Counted from the stretch's first letter, positions 23,441-32,560 are shown. The stretch: 46,042 nt of DNA from Solirubrobacterales bacterium (GCA_027315115.1 DAHUYQ010000052.1:1-46042); one strand, 5' to 3'. Made by a program: numbers and translations. Notes: generated by a model from the sequence alone, not told the origin.

Positions 23441-23608
23441 AGCTTACGGCGCACGCAGGCGCTCGGTCAACGAAGCATGTTCGGCTCCCTGGACGCCCGC
23501 CGCGCCGGGTTGGCGCGGGCGCCTCTCACAGGCCGGAGCCGCTCTCGACGCCAGCGAGGTCTCGTCTCGGCGTCACGGCGGCCGCAAGGGTGCTACAAGC
23601 TAGTTGTC

Positions 23609-24628
23609 GTGTCAGCATCCACGGACAGCCGCGCGCTGCTGCAGCGCATCCGCGACGCCCGCGTCCCAGAGCGCCACTTCAGGTGGCTCTCGCTGCTGAC
23701 GCTGATCTCCCTGGTCGCGCTGATCGGCAGCGGCGGGTGGGTGCGGCTCTCCGAATCCGGGCTCGGCTGCCCGACATGGCCCAAGTGCTACTCCAACCAG
23801 CTCGCGGCGCACGACACCTATCACGCGCTGATCGAGTTCATAAACCGCTGCGTGATCACGACCGTAGGCGTGCTGGTCGTGCTGACGCTGATCGCCGCGC
23901 TGCGACGCCGCAACCCCCGCCGCGACCTGAGCTGGCTAGCCGTGGGGCTGGTCGTCGGGTATGTCGGCGAGGCGGTCCTGGGCGGCATCACCGTGCTGCT
24001 CAAGCTCGCGCCGGAGCTCGTGGCCGCGCATCTCATCCTCGCGATGCTGCTGCTGGTGGACGGCGTGGTGCTGCACTGGCGCGCCGGCGATGGCCGCCCC
24101 GCCGGGGAGCCCACGCAGCAGCGGGCGCCAATCGTGGGAATCGAGGTGCGCCGGCTGGGACAGGTTCTGCTGGCGGCGATCACAACGGTGATCGTGCTCG
24201 GCACGGTCGCGACCGGCAGCGGTCCGCGCGCGGGCAGCCCGGACACCAAGCGCTTCCCGTTCAAGTTCTCCTCGACCGTCGAGCTGCACGCCGTGGTCGG
24301 CATGTTCCTCTTCGGCCTGGTCGTGGCCTCCTTCTTCGTGCTCAGGGCGACCGGCGCCTCCGAGCGCCTGCGCAAGCTGCACCTCCGCCTGCTCGGCCTG
24401 ATGGCGCTGCAGGGGATCGTCGGCTACATCCAGTACTTCACGAAACTGCAGATCGATCTCGTCGAGGTCCACATCATCGGCGCCGCGCTGCTGCTGATCG
24501 CGCTCGTGCGCTTCAACCTCGAGCTCGGCCCGCCGCGCGCCCCGAGCTACGACCGCGCGGAGGAGCGCACCCCCTCCACGATCGCGCTGCCGACCAGGTC
24601 GGCGGCGAGGACCTCGACCGCGTCATAG
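23609..24628 (+). CDS. ctaA: Heme A synthase (CtaA/COX15 family)
   Basis: 339 aa from a GTG. Eight hydrophobic helices are arranged as two four-helix halves. The first extracytoplasmic loop carries the ESGLGCPTWPKC cysteine pair. Heme-ligand histidines are visible in YHALIEFINRC, LVAAHLILAM, VELHAVVGMF and VEVHIIGAAL, and the Glu of the catalytic HxxxE-type region in the first half is present. It oxidises heme O to heme A for the aa3 oxidase, in the membrane. Neither CtaB nor oxidase genes are adjacent. The last about 30 codons, disordered and Arg/Thr/Ser-rich, overlap the convergent peptidase gene by 82 bp. Confidence 0.92.
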   Translation: MSASTDSRALLQRIRDARVPERHFRWLSLLTLISLVALIGSGGWVRLSESGLGCPTWPKCYSNQLAAHDTYHALIEFINRCVITTVGVLVVLTLIAALRRRNPRRDLSWLAVGLVVGYVGEAVLGGITVLLKLAPELVAAHLILAMLLLVDGVVLHWRAGDGRPAGEPTQQRAPIVGIEVRRLGQVLLAAITTVIVLGTVATGSGPRAGSPDTKRFPFKFSSTVELHAVVGMFLFGLVVASFFVLRATGASERLRKLHLRLLGLMALQGIVGYIQYFTKLQIDLVEVHIIGAALLLIALVRFNLELGPPRAPSYDRAEERTPSTIALPTRSAARTSTAS

Positions 24629-25434
24629 GGGGCGGCCGCCGCGCCGGTGGCCATGCAGAAGATCGTGTCGCCGTCGTACATCGTGTGCGCGGGACGGATC
24701 GCGCGCGCGATCCCGTCGTGAGCCACGGTCGCGATCCTGTTGGCCTGTTCCTTGGTGAGCGTCGCGTCGGTCGCGACCACGCCGATGGTCGTGTTGGCGC
24801 CCACCAGCAGGCCGGCGCTGCGATCCCAGGCCGCCGGCGGCGCCACCCACTCCTGGGACTCCTGGTCGAAGATCCCTCCCACGCTGTTGACGACCATCAG
24901 AGCCGCGACGCTGGCATCTCCCGCCTTCCCCACCGCGACGCCGAAGCCGCCGGGACGCGCCTGCGAGCCGCCGCCACCCTTGGCCACCGTGGCGCCGGTG
25001 CCCGCCCCTACCGCCCCGACCTCCGGCGTTCGCGTGGCCGCCAGGCAGGCGGCGTGACCCGCATCGCGGTCCGGCCGGGCCAGCGGGTCGCCCGTCGGCA
25101 GGTCGAAGATCACAGCGCCGGCCAGAATCGGCACCCGCACCGAGGCCAGCTCGTAGCCGCAGCCACGCTCCTCCAGGTAGCGCATCACGCCGGTGGCGGC
25201 GTCGAGGCCGAAGGCGCTGCCACCGGTCAGGAGCACGCCGTGCAGATGCTGCACAAGCGTTCCGGGCCGCAACGCGTCCGTGCCCAGCGTGCCCGGCGCG
25301 GCGCCGCGGACGTCCACGCCGCCGACGGCACCGGCGGGAGCGAGCACGACCGTGCAGCCGGTCCGGCCGACCGGGTCGCTCCAATGCCCGGCGAGAATGC
25401 CCTCGGGCAGCGGATCGGGTCGCCGCGCGCTCAT
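24547..25434 (-). CDS. P1-family (S58, DmpA/NylC-like) peptidase
   Basis: 295 aa from the ATG at 25434. Family marks are HGVLLTGGSAFGLDAATGVMRYLEERG, LPTGDPLARPDRDAG, GAVGAGTGATVAKGGGGSQARPGGFG, VVNSVGG and VGANTTIGVVATDATLTKEQANRIATVAHDGIARAIRP. These enzymes self-cleave before an N-terminal nucleophile; the likely nucleophile is Thr in GANTT (near residue 215), as in nylon-oligomer hydrolase NylC, rather than the Ser of DmpA. Soluble, no signal peptide. Substrates are probably N-terminal amino acids of small peptides or amides. Its 3' end overlaps ctaA by 82 bp in antisense. Confidence 0.9.
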   Translation of the reverse strand: MSARRPDPLPEGILAGHWSDPVGRTGCTVVLAPAGAVGGVDVRGAAPGTLGTDALRPGTLVQHLHGVLLTGGSAFGLDAATGVMRYLEERGCGYELASVRVPILAGAVIFDLPTGDPLARPDRDAGHAACLAATRTPEVGAVGAGTGATVAKGGGGSQARPGGFGVAVGKAGDASVAALMVVNSVGGIFDQESQEWVAPPAAWDRSAGLLVGANTTIGVVATDATLTKEQANRIATVAHDGIARAIRPAHTMYDGDTIFCMATGAAAAPYDAVEVLAADLVGSAIVEGVRSSARS

Positions 25435-25602
25435 CCGCTCGCCGCGCCGCGCGCGGCAGGCAACGGACCAGCGGTGAGCTTCGCCGAGGCTGGCACCTCC
25501 CACTCAGTGTAAAGCCGCGCGGGCTCTCACGGCAAACTGCGCTGGCGCCGCCGGAATGGAACTGGTTGCATCGGGGAGGCAGCGGCAGGCAGGAGCACAT
25601 CG

Positions 25603-27033
25603 ATGCCCACAGCGAAACAGACTGAGACCACGGCCGCGCGCCTGACGCCGGCAGAGCGCGCGAGGCTCGGCAAGGAGGCCAGGCGCGCATGCCCGCGCTC
25701 CGCTCACGCGACCTTCCAGCCGGCCCCGCGGCGGCCGGACCCGGTCAAGCTGCTCGAAGGCCAGGCCAAGAGCCGCGTGCAGGAGCTCGTGCCGATCCGC
25801 TACGGGCGGATGCTCGTCTCGCCGTTCACCTTCTACCGCGGCGCGGCCCTGATCATGGCAAATGACCTGGCAGGCACACCGGCCTCGGGTTTCACGGCGC
25901 AATGCTGCGGCGACGCGCACCTCTCCAACTTCGGCGTCTTCGCCTCACCCGAGCGCAAGCTGATATTCGACATCAACGACTTCGACGAGACCCATGCGGG
26001 CCCGTGGGAGTGGGACGTCAAGCGCCTGGCTGCCAGCATGGCGATCGCCGCCCAGGATCGCCAGTTCCCCGTGCAGGCGCAGGAGCAGATCGTGCTGGCC
26101 ACCGTCGGCGCCTACCGCGACGCGATGACCCGGTTTGCGGGCATGAGCAACCTCGATGTCTGGTACGCGCATCTCGACATCGAGGCGCTGTTGGGTGAAG
26201 TCGCGGATCAGTTCAAGCCGAAGATGGTCAAGCGCACCCAGAAGGGGCTGGCCAAGGCGCGCACGCGAGACAGCATGCAGGCCTTCTCCAAGCTGACGCA
26301 GACCGTGGACGGACAGACGCGGATCTCACCGCAGCCGCCGCTGATAGTGCCGATCGAGGCGCTCGCCGAGGCGGGGGGCCTCAGCCGCGAGGAGGTGTTC
26401 GAGCAGCTTCGGTCCTGGCTGGCGATCTACCACGACTCGCTCTCCTACGACCGGCGGGTGCTGCTCGACCAGTTCCACCTCATCGATTTCGCGCGCAAGG
26501 TGGTGGGCGTGGGAAGCGTCGGCACCCGCTGCTGGATCGCCCTGCTGTCCGGCCGCGCACAGGACGATCCGCTGTTCCTTCAGATCAAGGAGGCCGAGCC
26601 TTCGGTGATGGAGGCGTTCCTCTCACCCAGCGTCTTCACCAACCAGGGCGAGCGGGTGGTGGTGGGACAGCGCCTGATGCAGGCCAGCTCCGACATCTTC
26701 CTGGGCTGGGCGGCAATCTCCGCAGGCGCCGACGGCCAGCCGCGCGACTTCTACGTACGCCAACTTCGGGACTGGAAGGGCTCGGCGGAAATAGAGCAGA
26801 TGGTGCCGGCGGGGATGACCGCATACGGCCGCCTCTGCGGCTGGACGCTGGCGCGCGCGCACTCAAGAAGCGGCGACCGGATCGCCATCGCGTCCTACCT
26901 CGGCAGCGGGCCGAGCTTTGAGCGGGCGATCGTCGACTTCTCACAGGCCTACGCGGAGCAGAACGCGCACGACTACGAGCTGCTGGCGCGAGCGGCGAAG
27001 ACCGGCCGCATCCACGTTCAGGCCGGTCTCTAG
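25603..27033 (+). CDS. DUF2252 protein
   Basis: 476 aa, ATG preceded by GCAGGAGC. Full-length family member: FQPAPRRPDPVKLLEGQAKSRVQELVPIRYGRMLVSPFTFYRGAA, then CCGDAHLSNFGVF and IFDINDFDETHAGPWEWDVKRLAAS. The GDAHxxNFG and DFDE motifs match the catalytic and metal loops of aminoglycoside phosphotransferase/kinase-like folds, so a phosphotransfer role is plausible but unproven. The C-terminal half has FYVRQLRDWKGSAEIE and ARAHSRSGD. Cytoplasmic. It lies 10 bp before the YihY-family gene in the same direction, a likely two-gene unit. Confidence 0.92.
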   Translation: MPTAKQTETTAARLTPAERARLGKEARRACPRSAHATFQPAPRRPDPVKLLEGQAKSRVQELVPIRYGRMLVSPFTFYRGAALIMANDLAGTPASGFTAQCCGDAHLSNFGVFASPERKLIFDINDFDETHAGPWEWDVKRLAASMAIAAQDRQFPVQAQEQIVLATVGAYRDAMTRFAGMSNLDVWYAHLDIEALLGEVADQFKPKMVKRTQKGLAKARTRDSMQAFSKLTQTVDGQTRISPQPPLIVPIEALAEAGGLSREEVFEQLRSWLAIYHDSLSYDRRVLLDQFHLIDFARKVVGVGSVGTRCWIALLSGRAQDDPLFLQIKEAEPSVMEAFLSPSVFTNQGERVVVGQRLMQASSDIFLGWAAISAGADGQPRDFYVRQLRDWKGSAEIEQMVPAGMTAYGRLCGWTLARAHSRSGDRIAIASYLGSGPSFERAIVDFSQAYAEQNAHDYELLARAAKTGRIHVQAGL

Positions 27034-27043
27034 CAGGCGGCAC

Positions 27044-27889
27044 GTGGCCGACACGCGGCATCCTGGTGTCCGGCAGCGGGTATCCGGGCCGATGCGGATG
27101 CTGCTCGCTCCCGGCAAGCCGCTTGCGGCCTGGCTTGAGCGCCTGGCCTCCATGCAGTTCGTGGACCGCAGCGTGGGCATCGGGGCTCAGGCGTTCACCA
27201 CGCTGATCCCGCTGATGATCGTCTACAGCGCGGTCGTGCCGCTCGCCGACGCGCGCGGCTTCGCCGACCGTCTGGTCCATTACCTGAAACTCACGGGCGC
27301 CGCGGCCGCGACGGTGCACCAGGCGATCGCTCCCCCGAGCACTGTGGCCGAGGGCGTCTCGGTGCTCGGCTTCGTCCTGCTGGTCGCCTCGGCGCTCTCC
27401 TTCGCGCGCGCGTTGCAGAGGATGTACGAGACGGCCTATCGCCTGTCCGCGATGGGCATTCGCGGCACGCCCTGGCACCTGCTCTGGCTGGCTCTGATCC
27501 CTGCCTACCTGACTCTGCGGCCGGTTATCGCCTCGCTCTCTGGCGGACTGTGGAGAGTCCTCGGCTCGATGGCCCTGGCCGCCGTCGCATGGCTGGTCAC
27601 TCCCTACATCCTGCTCGGCAGGCGCATCAGCGGTCGCCGCCTGGCGCCCGGAGCGCTCTTCACAGCCGTAGGCATGACGGGGCTCGGCATCGCCACGGTC
27701 ATCTATCTCCCGCACTCGCTGACGGCCTCCGCCCGCAACTTCGGGACGATCGGCATCGCCTTCGCGATCCTGAGCTGGCTGGTCGGCGGCGGCTTCGTGC
27801 TGACGGGCAGCGCCGCCGCCGGAGCGATTGCGCTCGAGCAGCTCGACGCCAAGCCCGGTCGGATGCTCAGGCCGCGGCAGCGCTCTTGA
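27044..27889 (+). CDS. YihY/BrkB-family inner-membrane protein
   Basis: 281 aa. A GTG start with AGGCGG just upstream; an ATG at 27092 is the alternative. About six helices: the family opening FVDRSVGIGAQAFTTLIPLMIVYSAVVPL, GVSVLGFVLLVASALSFARALQRMYETAYRL, and GALFTAVGMTGLGIATVIYLPHSLTASARNFGTIGIAFAILSWLVGGGFVLT. The family was once mis-called ribonuclease BN and has no firm function. Its 3' end overlaps the convergent DUF1269-like gene by 23 bp. Confidence 0.85.
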   Translation: MADTRHPGVRQRVSGPMRMLLAPGKPLAAWLERLASMQFVDRSVGIGAQAFTTLIPLMIVYSAVVPLADARGFADRLVHYLKLTGAAAATVHQAIAPPSTVAEGVSVLGFVLLVASALSFARALQRMYETAYRLSAMGIRGTPWHLLWLALIPAYLTLRPVIASLSGGLWRVLGSMALAAVAWLVTPYILLGRRISGRRLAPGALFTAVGMTGLGIATVIYLPHSLTASARNFGTIGIAFAILSWLVGGGFVLTGSAAAGAIALEQLDAKPGRMLRPRQRS

Positions 27890-28364
27890 GCTGCTCGTCG
27901 AGCTCGGTGGCTTCCGCGTCGATCTGCTTTGCGATCCGCTGCTGAGCGCGACTGAGCGCCTTTGCCACCTCGGCTTCGATCTTCGAGGTGCCGACCACCA
28001 CCAGCGCCGCCTGGCCGTCGTCCAGCAGCGTGCCGAGCTCGCGCACGTCCGAGCGCGACATGCCGCGCCAGAAGTGGCCGATCACCCCGCCGGCGCCGGC
28101 GCCGACCACGCCCGATGCCAGCAGGCTCGGCGGAAAGAGGATGCCCAGCAGCGCTCCCACGGCAAGCCCAGTCCAGGCTCCGTGCTGAGTCGGCTTCTCG
28201 TGCTTGTGCACGTGCACCTTGCCGTCCGCCTTGGTCACCACGGCGGCGTCGTAGGTGCCGACCAGCCCGGCGGCGTGCAGCGCCTTGAGATCCTCGTAGT
28301 CGGCGAAGGCGTCGTCCTCAGAGCCGTATGCGCCTATGAAGAGGAATGTTGGATTCTCTGCCAT
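27867..28364 (-). CDS. DUF1269-type membrane-associated protein
   Basis: 165 aa. The ATG at 28364 has GAGGGA at good spacing; an ATG at 28373 overlaps the upstream stop (ATGA) and is the alternative. The N-terminal alpha/beta part (FLFIGAYGSEDDAFADYEDLKALHAAG, YDAAVVTKADGKVHVHKHEK) is followed by a Gly-rich membrane hairpin (GLAVGALLGILFPPSLLASGVVGAGAGGVIGHFWRGM) and a C-terminal domain (ELGTLLDDGQAALVVVGTSKIEAEVAKAL) with a charged helix. Function unknown; related in plan to the DUF1269 protein at 32996-33487. Probably in an operon with the DUF7144 gene. Confidence 0.82.
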   Translation of the reverse strand: MAENPTFLFIGAYGSEDDAFADYEDLKALHAAGLVGTYDAAVVTKADGKVHVHKHEKPTQHGAWTGLAVGALLGILFPPSLLASGVVGAGAGGVIGHFWRGMSRSDVRELGTLLDDGQAALVVVGTSKIEAEVAKALSRAQQRIAKQIDAEATELDEQLKSAAAA

Positions 28365-28369
28365 CTCGA

Positions 28370-28771
28370 TCATTCCCTCACGAACTGCTCGCTGTGGATC
28401 GTCACTCCCCAGATCACGAGGCCGTCGATCAGCAGCAGGATCGCCGACCAGACCGGATAGGCCCCGATCGAGAGGAAGTTGAAGATGATCCCGCAGAACG
28501 CCAGGAAGACGGCCAGCACCGCGCCGAAGGCCATTCGCGCCGCCACGAACGCCGAGCCGATGAGCTGCAGCGCGCCGACGATGATCGCGACCCAGCCCCA
28601 GGTGTTCAGCGAGGACCACAGCAGTCCTTCGGCGGTGAAGTAGGACTTGTTCTCGAGGGCAGCGATTCCCCAGATGAGGTTCAGGGTTCCGGCGATGAGG
28701 AGATAGACGGCTACGAAGACAGCCCATCCGTGCGATGTGCGTTCTTGCGCCGCCACGGGTGTCATGCTCAC
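28370..28771 (-). CDS. DUF7144-type four-helix membrane protein
   Basis: 133 aa. The GTG at 28771 has a strong GGAGG 7 nt upstream; an ATG at 28765 is the alternative. Four predicted helices: GWAVFVAVYLLIAGTLNLIWGIAAL, WGWVAIIVGALQLIGSAFVA, AVLAVFLAFCGIIFNFLSIG and YPVWSAILLLIDGLVIWGV. This matches the common actinobacterial DUF7144 family of unknown role. Directly upstream of the DUF1269-like gene with a stop/start overlap, so the two are coupled. Confidence 0.85.
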   Translation of the reverse strand: MSMTPVAAQERTSHGWAVFVAVYLLIAGTLNLIWGIAALENKSYFTAEGLLWSSLNTWGWVAIIVGALQLIGSAFVAARMAFGAVLAVFLAFCGIIFNFLSIGAYPVWSAILLLIDGLVIWGVTIHSEQFVRE

Positions 28772-28869
28772 GATCGATCCTCCAAGCGGTAGATGAACGA
28801 CCCCAGTCTCCGCGGCGGAGGATGAGATGTCATCACCCGGCGAGCATGGTGTGAGGAGGATGCCGGGAG

Positions 28870-28908
28870 AGCCCACGGGGCGATTTCAGTAGTAAGCCCG
28901 GTGGGCTT
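28870..28908. promoter_or_regulatory. Inverted repeats upstream of the MalT-like regulator
   Basis: AGCCCAC (28870-28876) pairs with GTGGGCT (28901-28907), and AAGCCC (28894-28899) with GGGCTT (28903-28908). They lie 85-120 bp before the regulator start in the 221-bp divergent gap. Candidate operator or attenuating hairpin. Confidence 0.35.
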
Positions 28909-28992
28909 CCGCAATCGCCGACATCAAGCTTCAGCAACGGGCACGCTCTCACGCCCCGACCTCCGTCCAGGTCCCGTGTCCGGCGCATAGCG

Positions 28993-31788
28993 ATGCCAGG
29001 TGAGCCACGGACATCAGATGCAGCACGCGCCTCCAGGCCGCAGGCTCGCGCCCCCACGCTCGCCACGAAGATCCTCGCGCCACCCACGCCCTCCTACCTG
29101 ATCATCCGCCGGCGCCTGCTGGACAGGCTCGACCGCGGAGCGCAGGGACCGCTGACGTTGCTCTGCGCGCCGCCGGGCGCGGGCAAGACCATTCTGCTCG
29201 CCTCCTGGCTGCAGACCCGGCGCCGGCCGGGACCCGTCGCGTGGCTCTCGTTGGACGAGGACGACAACGACGCATCGCGCCTGGCAGCCGACCTGCTGGG
29301 CGCCCTGCGCGCCGCGGGGGTGATCCGTCGCGGCAGCACGCTCGACCATCTGGCCCCGCCACAGGGTGCGCGTGCGGATGTCTTCCTGGCGATGCTCGTA
29401 AACGGCCTCGCCAAGCTGCGCGGTCCATTGCTGATCGCGCTCGACGATGTTCACGAGCTCGTCAGCCCGCAGGCCACCGGGATGCTCGACTTCCTGGTGC
29501 GCCACGCGCCGCGGCAATGCCGCCTGCTGCTCTCCGGCCGCGCCGACCCTCCGATCCAGGTCGAGCGGCTGCGCGTCAGCGGAGAGCTCAGCGAGCTCCG
29601 CGGCGTCGACCTCGCGTTCGACCGCGACGAGACCGGAAAGCTCTACCGGCAGATGGGCGTCGAGCTGTGCGATGCCGACGTCGAGGTGCTCTGGCAGCGC
29701 ACCGAGGGCTGGGCCGCGGCACTGCGGCTGGCGGGGCTCTCGGCGCAGAGCCATCGCGAGCCGCAGCGCTTCGTGACCGAGTTCGCCGGCACGGAGCGAG
29801 CGGTCGCCGACTACCTCGTCTCCGAGGTGCTCGCGCGCGCGAGCGTCGAGCGGCGCGCGTTCATGCTGCGCACGAGCATCGTGGATTCGCTCTGCCCGGA
29901 GCTGTGCGACGCGCTCACCGGCGTGGAGGGAAGCGCGGTCCTGCTCACGAGCCTCGAACGCTCCGGCGCGCCTGTGGAGATGGTGTCCGCACACGGCCCT
30001 TGGTACCGCTACCACCCGCTCTTTCGCGAGCTGCTGCGCGCCAACCTGGGCCATGCTCAGCCCCAGGAGGTGCCGCTGCTGCACCGTCGGGCGGCGCGGT
30101 GGCACGAAGAGCAGGGCCATGTTCGTTCCGCGATCAGGCACGCGCTGGCCGGCCAGAGCTGGGAGCAGGCGGGCAGTCTGATCGAGGAGAACTGGCTCGA
30201 CCTGTTCATCAGCGGGGCCTCGCGCTCGATGCGAGCGCAGATGGGCGGGCTGCCGGGCGAGGTGGTCGCCGCCAACCCGCGCCTGTCCGTCGCGTTCGCC
30301 GGCAGCCGCCTGGAGGACGGGGATCTGCGGGGCGCCGAGGAGTACCTGTCGCTCGCGCGATCGGACTCCGAGATCGAGGCGGACCCGCGGGCGGCGTCCG
30401 CGGTCGAGGCGGACCCGCGATCGGCGTGTTCGTTCGCCGCGGTCGCGCTGCTGCGCGCGCGGCTGCTCGGGAATGCCGCGCAGGCGAGGCTCTATTCAGG
30501 CAGGCTCAGCGAGCTGGCGGGGGCGCCCGGCGAGGACCGCTGGCCGTCTCTGCGCAGCTTCGCGCAGGCCAACCTCGGAGCCACCCTGCTCTGGACCGAA
30601 GACCTCGATTTCGCCGAGGCGAGCCTGCGGCAGGCGCTCGCGCTGGCGCGCGAGTGCGGGTCGGCGCACCTGGAGCTCGACTGCCGGGCGCAGCTTGCGT
30701 GCGCCGGCCTGCTCGGCGGCCGGCTCGACCGAGCCGAGCAGGCGGCTCTGGAGGCGCTGTCGCTGGCGCGCCGCCACGGCTTCGACGAGAGCCCGGCGGC
30801 TGCATGCGCCTATCTGGCCGCCGGCGCCGCGGCCTACTGGCGCGGCGAGCACGAGCGCGCCGAGGGGCTTGCCGGCAACGCCGTGAGCGCCGCTGCAGCG
30901 GCTTCGCTGAGCGTGCGGTTGGCATCCCGAGTGCTCCAAGCCGCCGCGCTGGCGGCCTGCGGGCCCAGGTCCGCGCGCGAGGCGATCGTGGAGCTCGACG
31001 CGGTCGGCGCGGCGCTCGCAGACCAGGCTCCGGCGGCGCCGGCCTTCCTGCGCGTCTACCTGGATCGGACCCGCGCGCGCACGATGCTCGCCGCCGGCGA
31101 GGCGCAGGAGGCGGCCGCGGGCGCGGTGCTTGCCGCGAGAGACGCCGATCCCGCCGCGCAGGCTTGGCTGCGGGTGCCGCGGGCCGAGGCCGCGCTGCGC
31201 GCCCGGCCCCGGCAGCCGGAACTCGCTCGGCGTCTGGCGAGATCGACCTGCGACGCGCCGACCGAGGACTCGCCGCGGCTGGAGCCGCGCCGCGCGCCCC
31301 AGGTCGAAGCCTGGCTGCTGCTGGCGCTGATCGAGCAGGAGGATGGCGAGCACGAGGCGGCCGCGCGAGCGCTCGAGCGCGCGCTCGATCTGGCCGAGGA
31401 GGAGCAGCTCTGTGCGCCGTTCCTGACGGACGGCGGGACCGCGGCACTGCTCGAACGGCAGGCGCAGTGCGGCACCGAGCATCCCGCGCTGCTGGAGGTC
31501 CTGCTGGATGGCCTCGGCCGACGGGCCGGCGCCACGGCGACGCCCGCGCCGATCGCCACGCCTCTCACCGAACGCGAGATGAAGATCCTGCGCTACCTGC
31601 CCACGATGCTCTCCAACGCCGAGATCGGCGCGGAGACCTTCGTCTCACTCAACACCGTCAAGACGCACCTGCGCAGCATCTACCGCAAGCTCGGCGCCAA
31701 CAACCGCGCGGACGCGGTCGCCCGAGCGCGCTCGCTCGGGCTGCTGCCTCGGGGGATTCGGCGGCCGGCGGCGAGGCCGCGGGGCTGA
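28993..31788 (+). CDS. Large MalT/LuxR-type ATP-dependent transcriptional activator
   Basis: 931 aa. N-terminal STAND ATPase: LATKILAPPTPSYLIIRRRLLDRLDRG, Walker A CAPPGAGKTILLASW, Walker B LLIALDDVHEL. A helical arm domain and long TPR-like superhelix (about 380-840, with Ala-rich paired helices) precede a C-terminal LuxR helix-turn-helix (LTEREMKILRYLPTMLSNAEIGAETFVSLNTVKTHLRSIYRKLGANNRADAVARARSLGLL). Family members bind an inducer through the TPR region, oligomerise with ATP and activate transcription. The ligand and target are unknown, as no catabolic operon is adjacent. An acidic tandem segment (EIEADPRAASAVEADPRS) interrupts the repeats. Start could be slightly further in. Confidence 0.9.
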   Translation: MPGEPRTSDAARASRPQARAPTLATKILAPPTPSYLIIRRRLLDRLDRGAQGPLTLLCAPPGAGKTILLASWLQTRRRPGPVAWLSLDEDDNDASRLAADLLGALRAAGVIRRGSTLDHLAPPQGARADVFLAMLVNGLAKLRGPLLIALDDVHELVSPQATGMLDFLVRHAPRQCRLLLSGRADPPIQVERLRVSGELSELRGVDLAFDRDETGKLYRQMGVELCDADVEVLWQRTEGWAAALRLAGLSAQSHREPQRFVTEFAGTERAVADYLVSEVLARASVERRAFMLRTSIVDSLCPELCDALTGVEGSAVLLTSLERSGAPVEMVSAHGPWYRYHPLFRELLRANLGHAQPQEVPLLHRRAARWHEEQGHVRSAIRHALAGQSWEQAGSLIEENWLDLFISGASRSMRAQMGGLPGEVVAANPRLSVAFAGSRLEDGDLRGAEEYLSLARSDSEIEADPRAASAVEADPRSACSFAAVALLRARLLGNAAQARLYSGRLSELAGAPGEDRWPSLRSFAQANLGATLLWTEDLDFAEASLRQALALARECGSAHLELDCRAQLACAGLLGGRLDRAEQAALEALSLARRHGFDESPAAACAYLAAGAAAYWRGEHERAEGLAGNAVSAAAAASLSVRLASRVLQAAALAACGPRSAREAIVELDAVGAALADQAPAAPAFLRVYLDRTRARTMLAAGEAQEAAAGAVLAARDADPAAQAWLRVPRAEAALRARPRQPELARRLARSTCDAPTEDSPRLEPRRAPQVEAWLLLALIEQEDGEHEAAARALERALDLAEEEQLCAPFLTDGGTAALLERQAQCGTEHPALLEVLLDGLGRRAGATATPAPIATPLTEREMKILRYLPTMLSNAEIGAETFVSLNTVKTHLRSIYRKLGANNRADAVARARSLGLLPRGIRRPAARPRG

Positions 31789-31817
31789 CGCGAGCGCACT
31801 CACCAACGACAGCGCCG

Positions 31818-32096
31818 TCAAGTCAGGTGATAGTTGCCGCGAGCGTCTCTGTGGATGCAGCGGAATCCGTATTTCCGATACTGACGGTCGTAGCGATGGG
31901 CGCAGAACTCGCCGCGACGCAAGCACTTCTGCGCTCCACCGATCACACCGTGAACGTAGCCGGACCGGCATGTCTTGGCGGCAGACGCGACGGGCTGCGC
32001 TGGCGGGCCAGCGGGCTGCGCAGGTGCTGCGACGGGCGCTCCTACCGCGAGAGCAAGGCTCAGGATGGCTGTCGCTGTGGCGATATGTCTACGCAT
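31818..32096 (-). CDS. Small secreted four-cysteine protein
   Basis: 92 aa with ribosome binding site GAGGAGA before the ATG. Signal peptide IATATAILSLALAVGAPVAAPAQPA. The mature domain has four Cys and many basic/aromatic residues: KTCRSGYVHGVIGGAQKCLRRG, FCAHRYDRQYRKYGFRCIHRD. The HxVIGGxxKCLRxGxFC pattern recurs in short secreted proteins of Thermoleophilia, in my recollection; function unknown. Probably forms two disulphides outside the cell. It lies just after the NUDIX gene on the same strand, 9 bp apart, so it may be co-transcribed. Confidence 0.75.
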   Translation of the reverse strand: MRRHIATATAILSLALAVGAPVAAPAQPAGPPAQPVASAAKTCRSGYVHGVIGGAQKCLRRGEFCAHRYDRQYRKYGFRCIHRDARGNYHLT

Positions 32097-32105
32097 GGGA
32101 TCTCC

Positions 32106-32552
32106 TCATGCCGAGTGTTGCCTGAATGCCTGGATGATGATCGGGAGGGCGGAGGGATCGGCAAGGTCGAGGCCGCCAAGCTCATCCTCCGCGACCCACG
32201 CGAGCTCCGAGTGCTCGAGCGGCGCGGCGTTGCGCGGGCATCCGAGCCAGAGACTCGCCGCGTAGTAGGCGACATCGTAATTTGGCCCAGTCAGCCTTCC
32301 CAGCAGGGAGGCCGAGTCCGCGACGAGCGTGACGCCAAGCTCCTCCCGAGCCTCACGCACGAGCGCGGCATGTTCGGTCTCGTCCTGCTCGATGTGACCT
32401 CCGGGCAGGTCCCACCTGTCTGGCGCCCAAGCGCGCGTCGGACCTCGCCGCACCATCAGCACACGGCCGTCCTCGACCATCAACCCCGCCACGGCGCGAT
32501 GGAATCCCCCGACCGGCGCGCGCACATCGCTGGTGATGATCAGCGGCGCCAT
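32106..32552 (-). CDS. NUDIX hydrolase, second copy
   Basis: 148 aa, ATG at 32552 with TATGCT 8 nt upstream. Complete Nudix box GGHIEQDETEHAALVREAREELGV at about residues 50-73, after VAGLMVEDGRVLMVRRGPTRAWAPDRWDLP. The N-terminus resembles MutT-like or 8-oxo-dGTP/ADP-sugar hydrolases; the substrate is not readable. Not closely similar to the NUDIX protein at 17203-17625. Leads a two-gene unit with the small secreted Cys protein. Confidence 0.9.
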   Translation of the reverse strand: MAPLIITSDVRAPVGGFHRAVAGLMVEDGRVLMVRRGPTRAWAPDRWDLPGGHIEQDETEHAALVREAREELGVTLVADSASLLGRLTGPNYDVAYYAASLWLGCPRNAAPLEHSELAWVAEDELGGLDLADPSALPIIIQAFRQHSA

Positions 32553-32560
32553 TCACGGCA

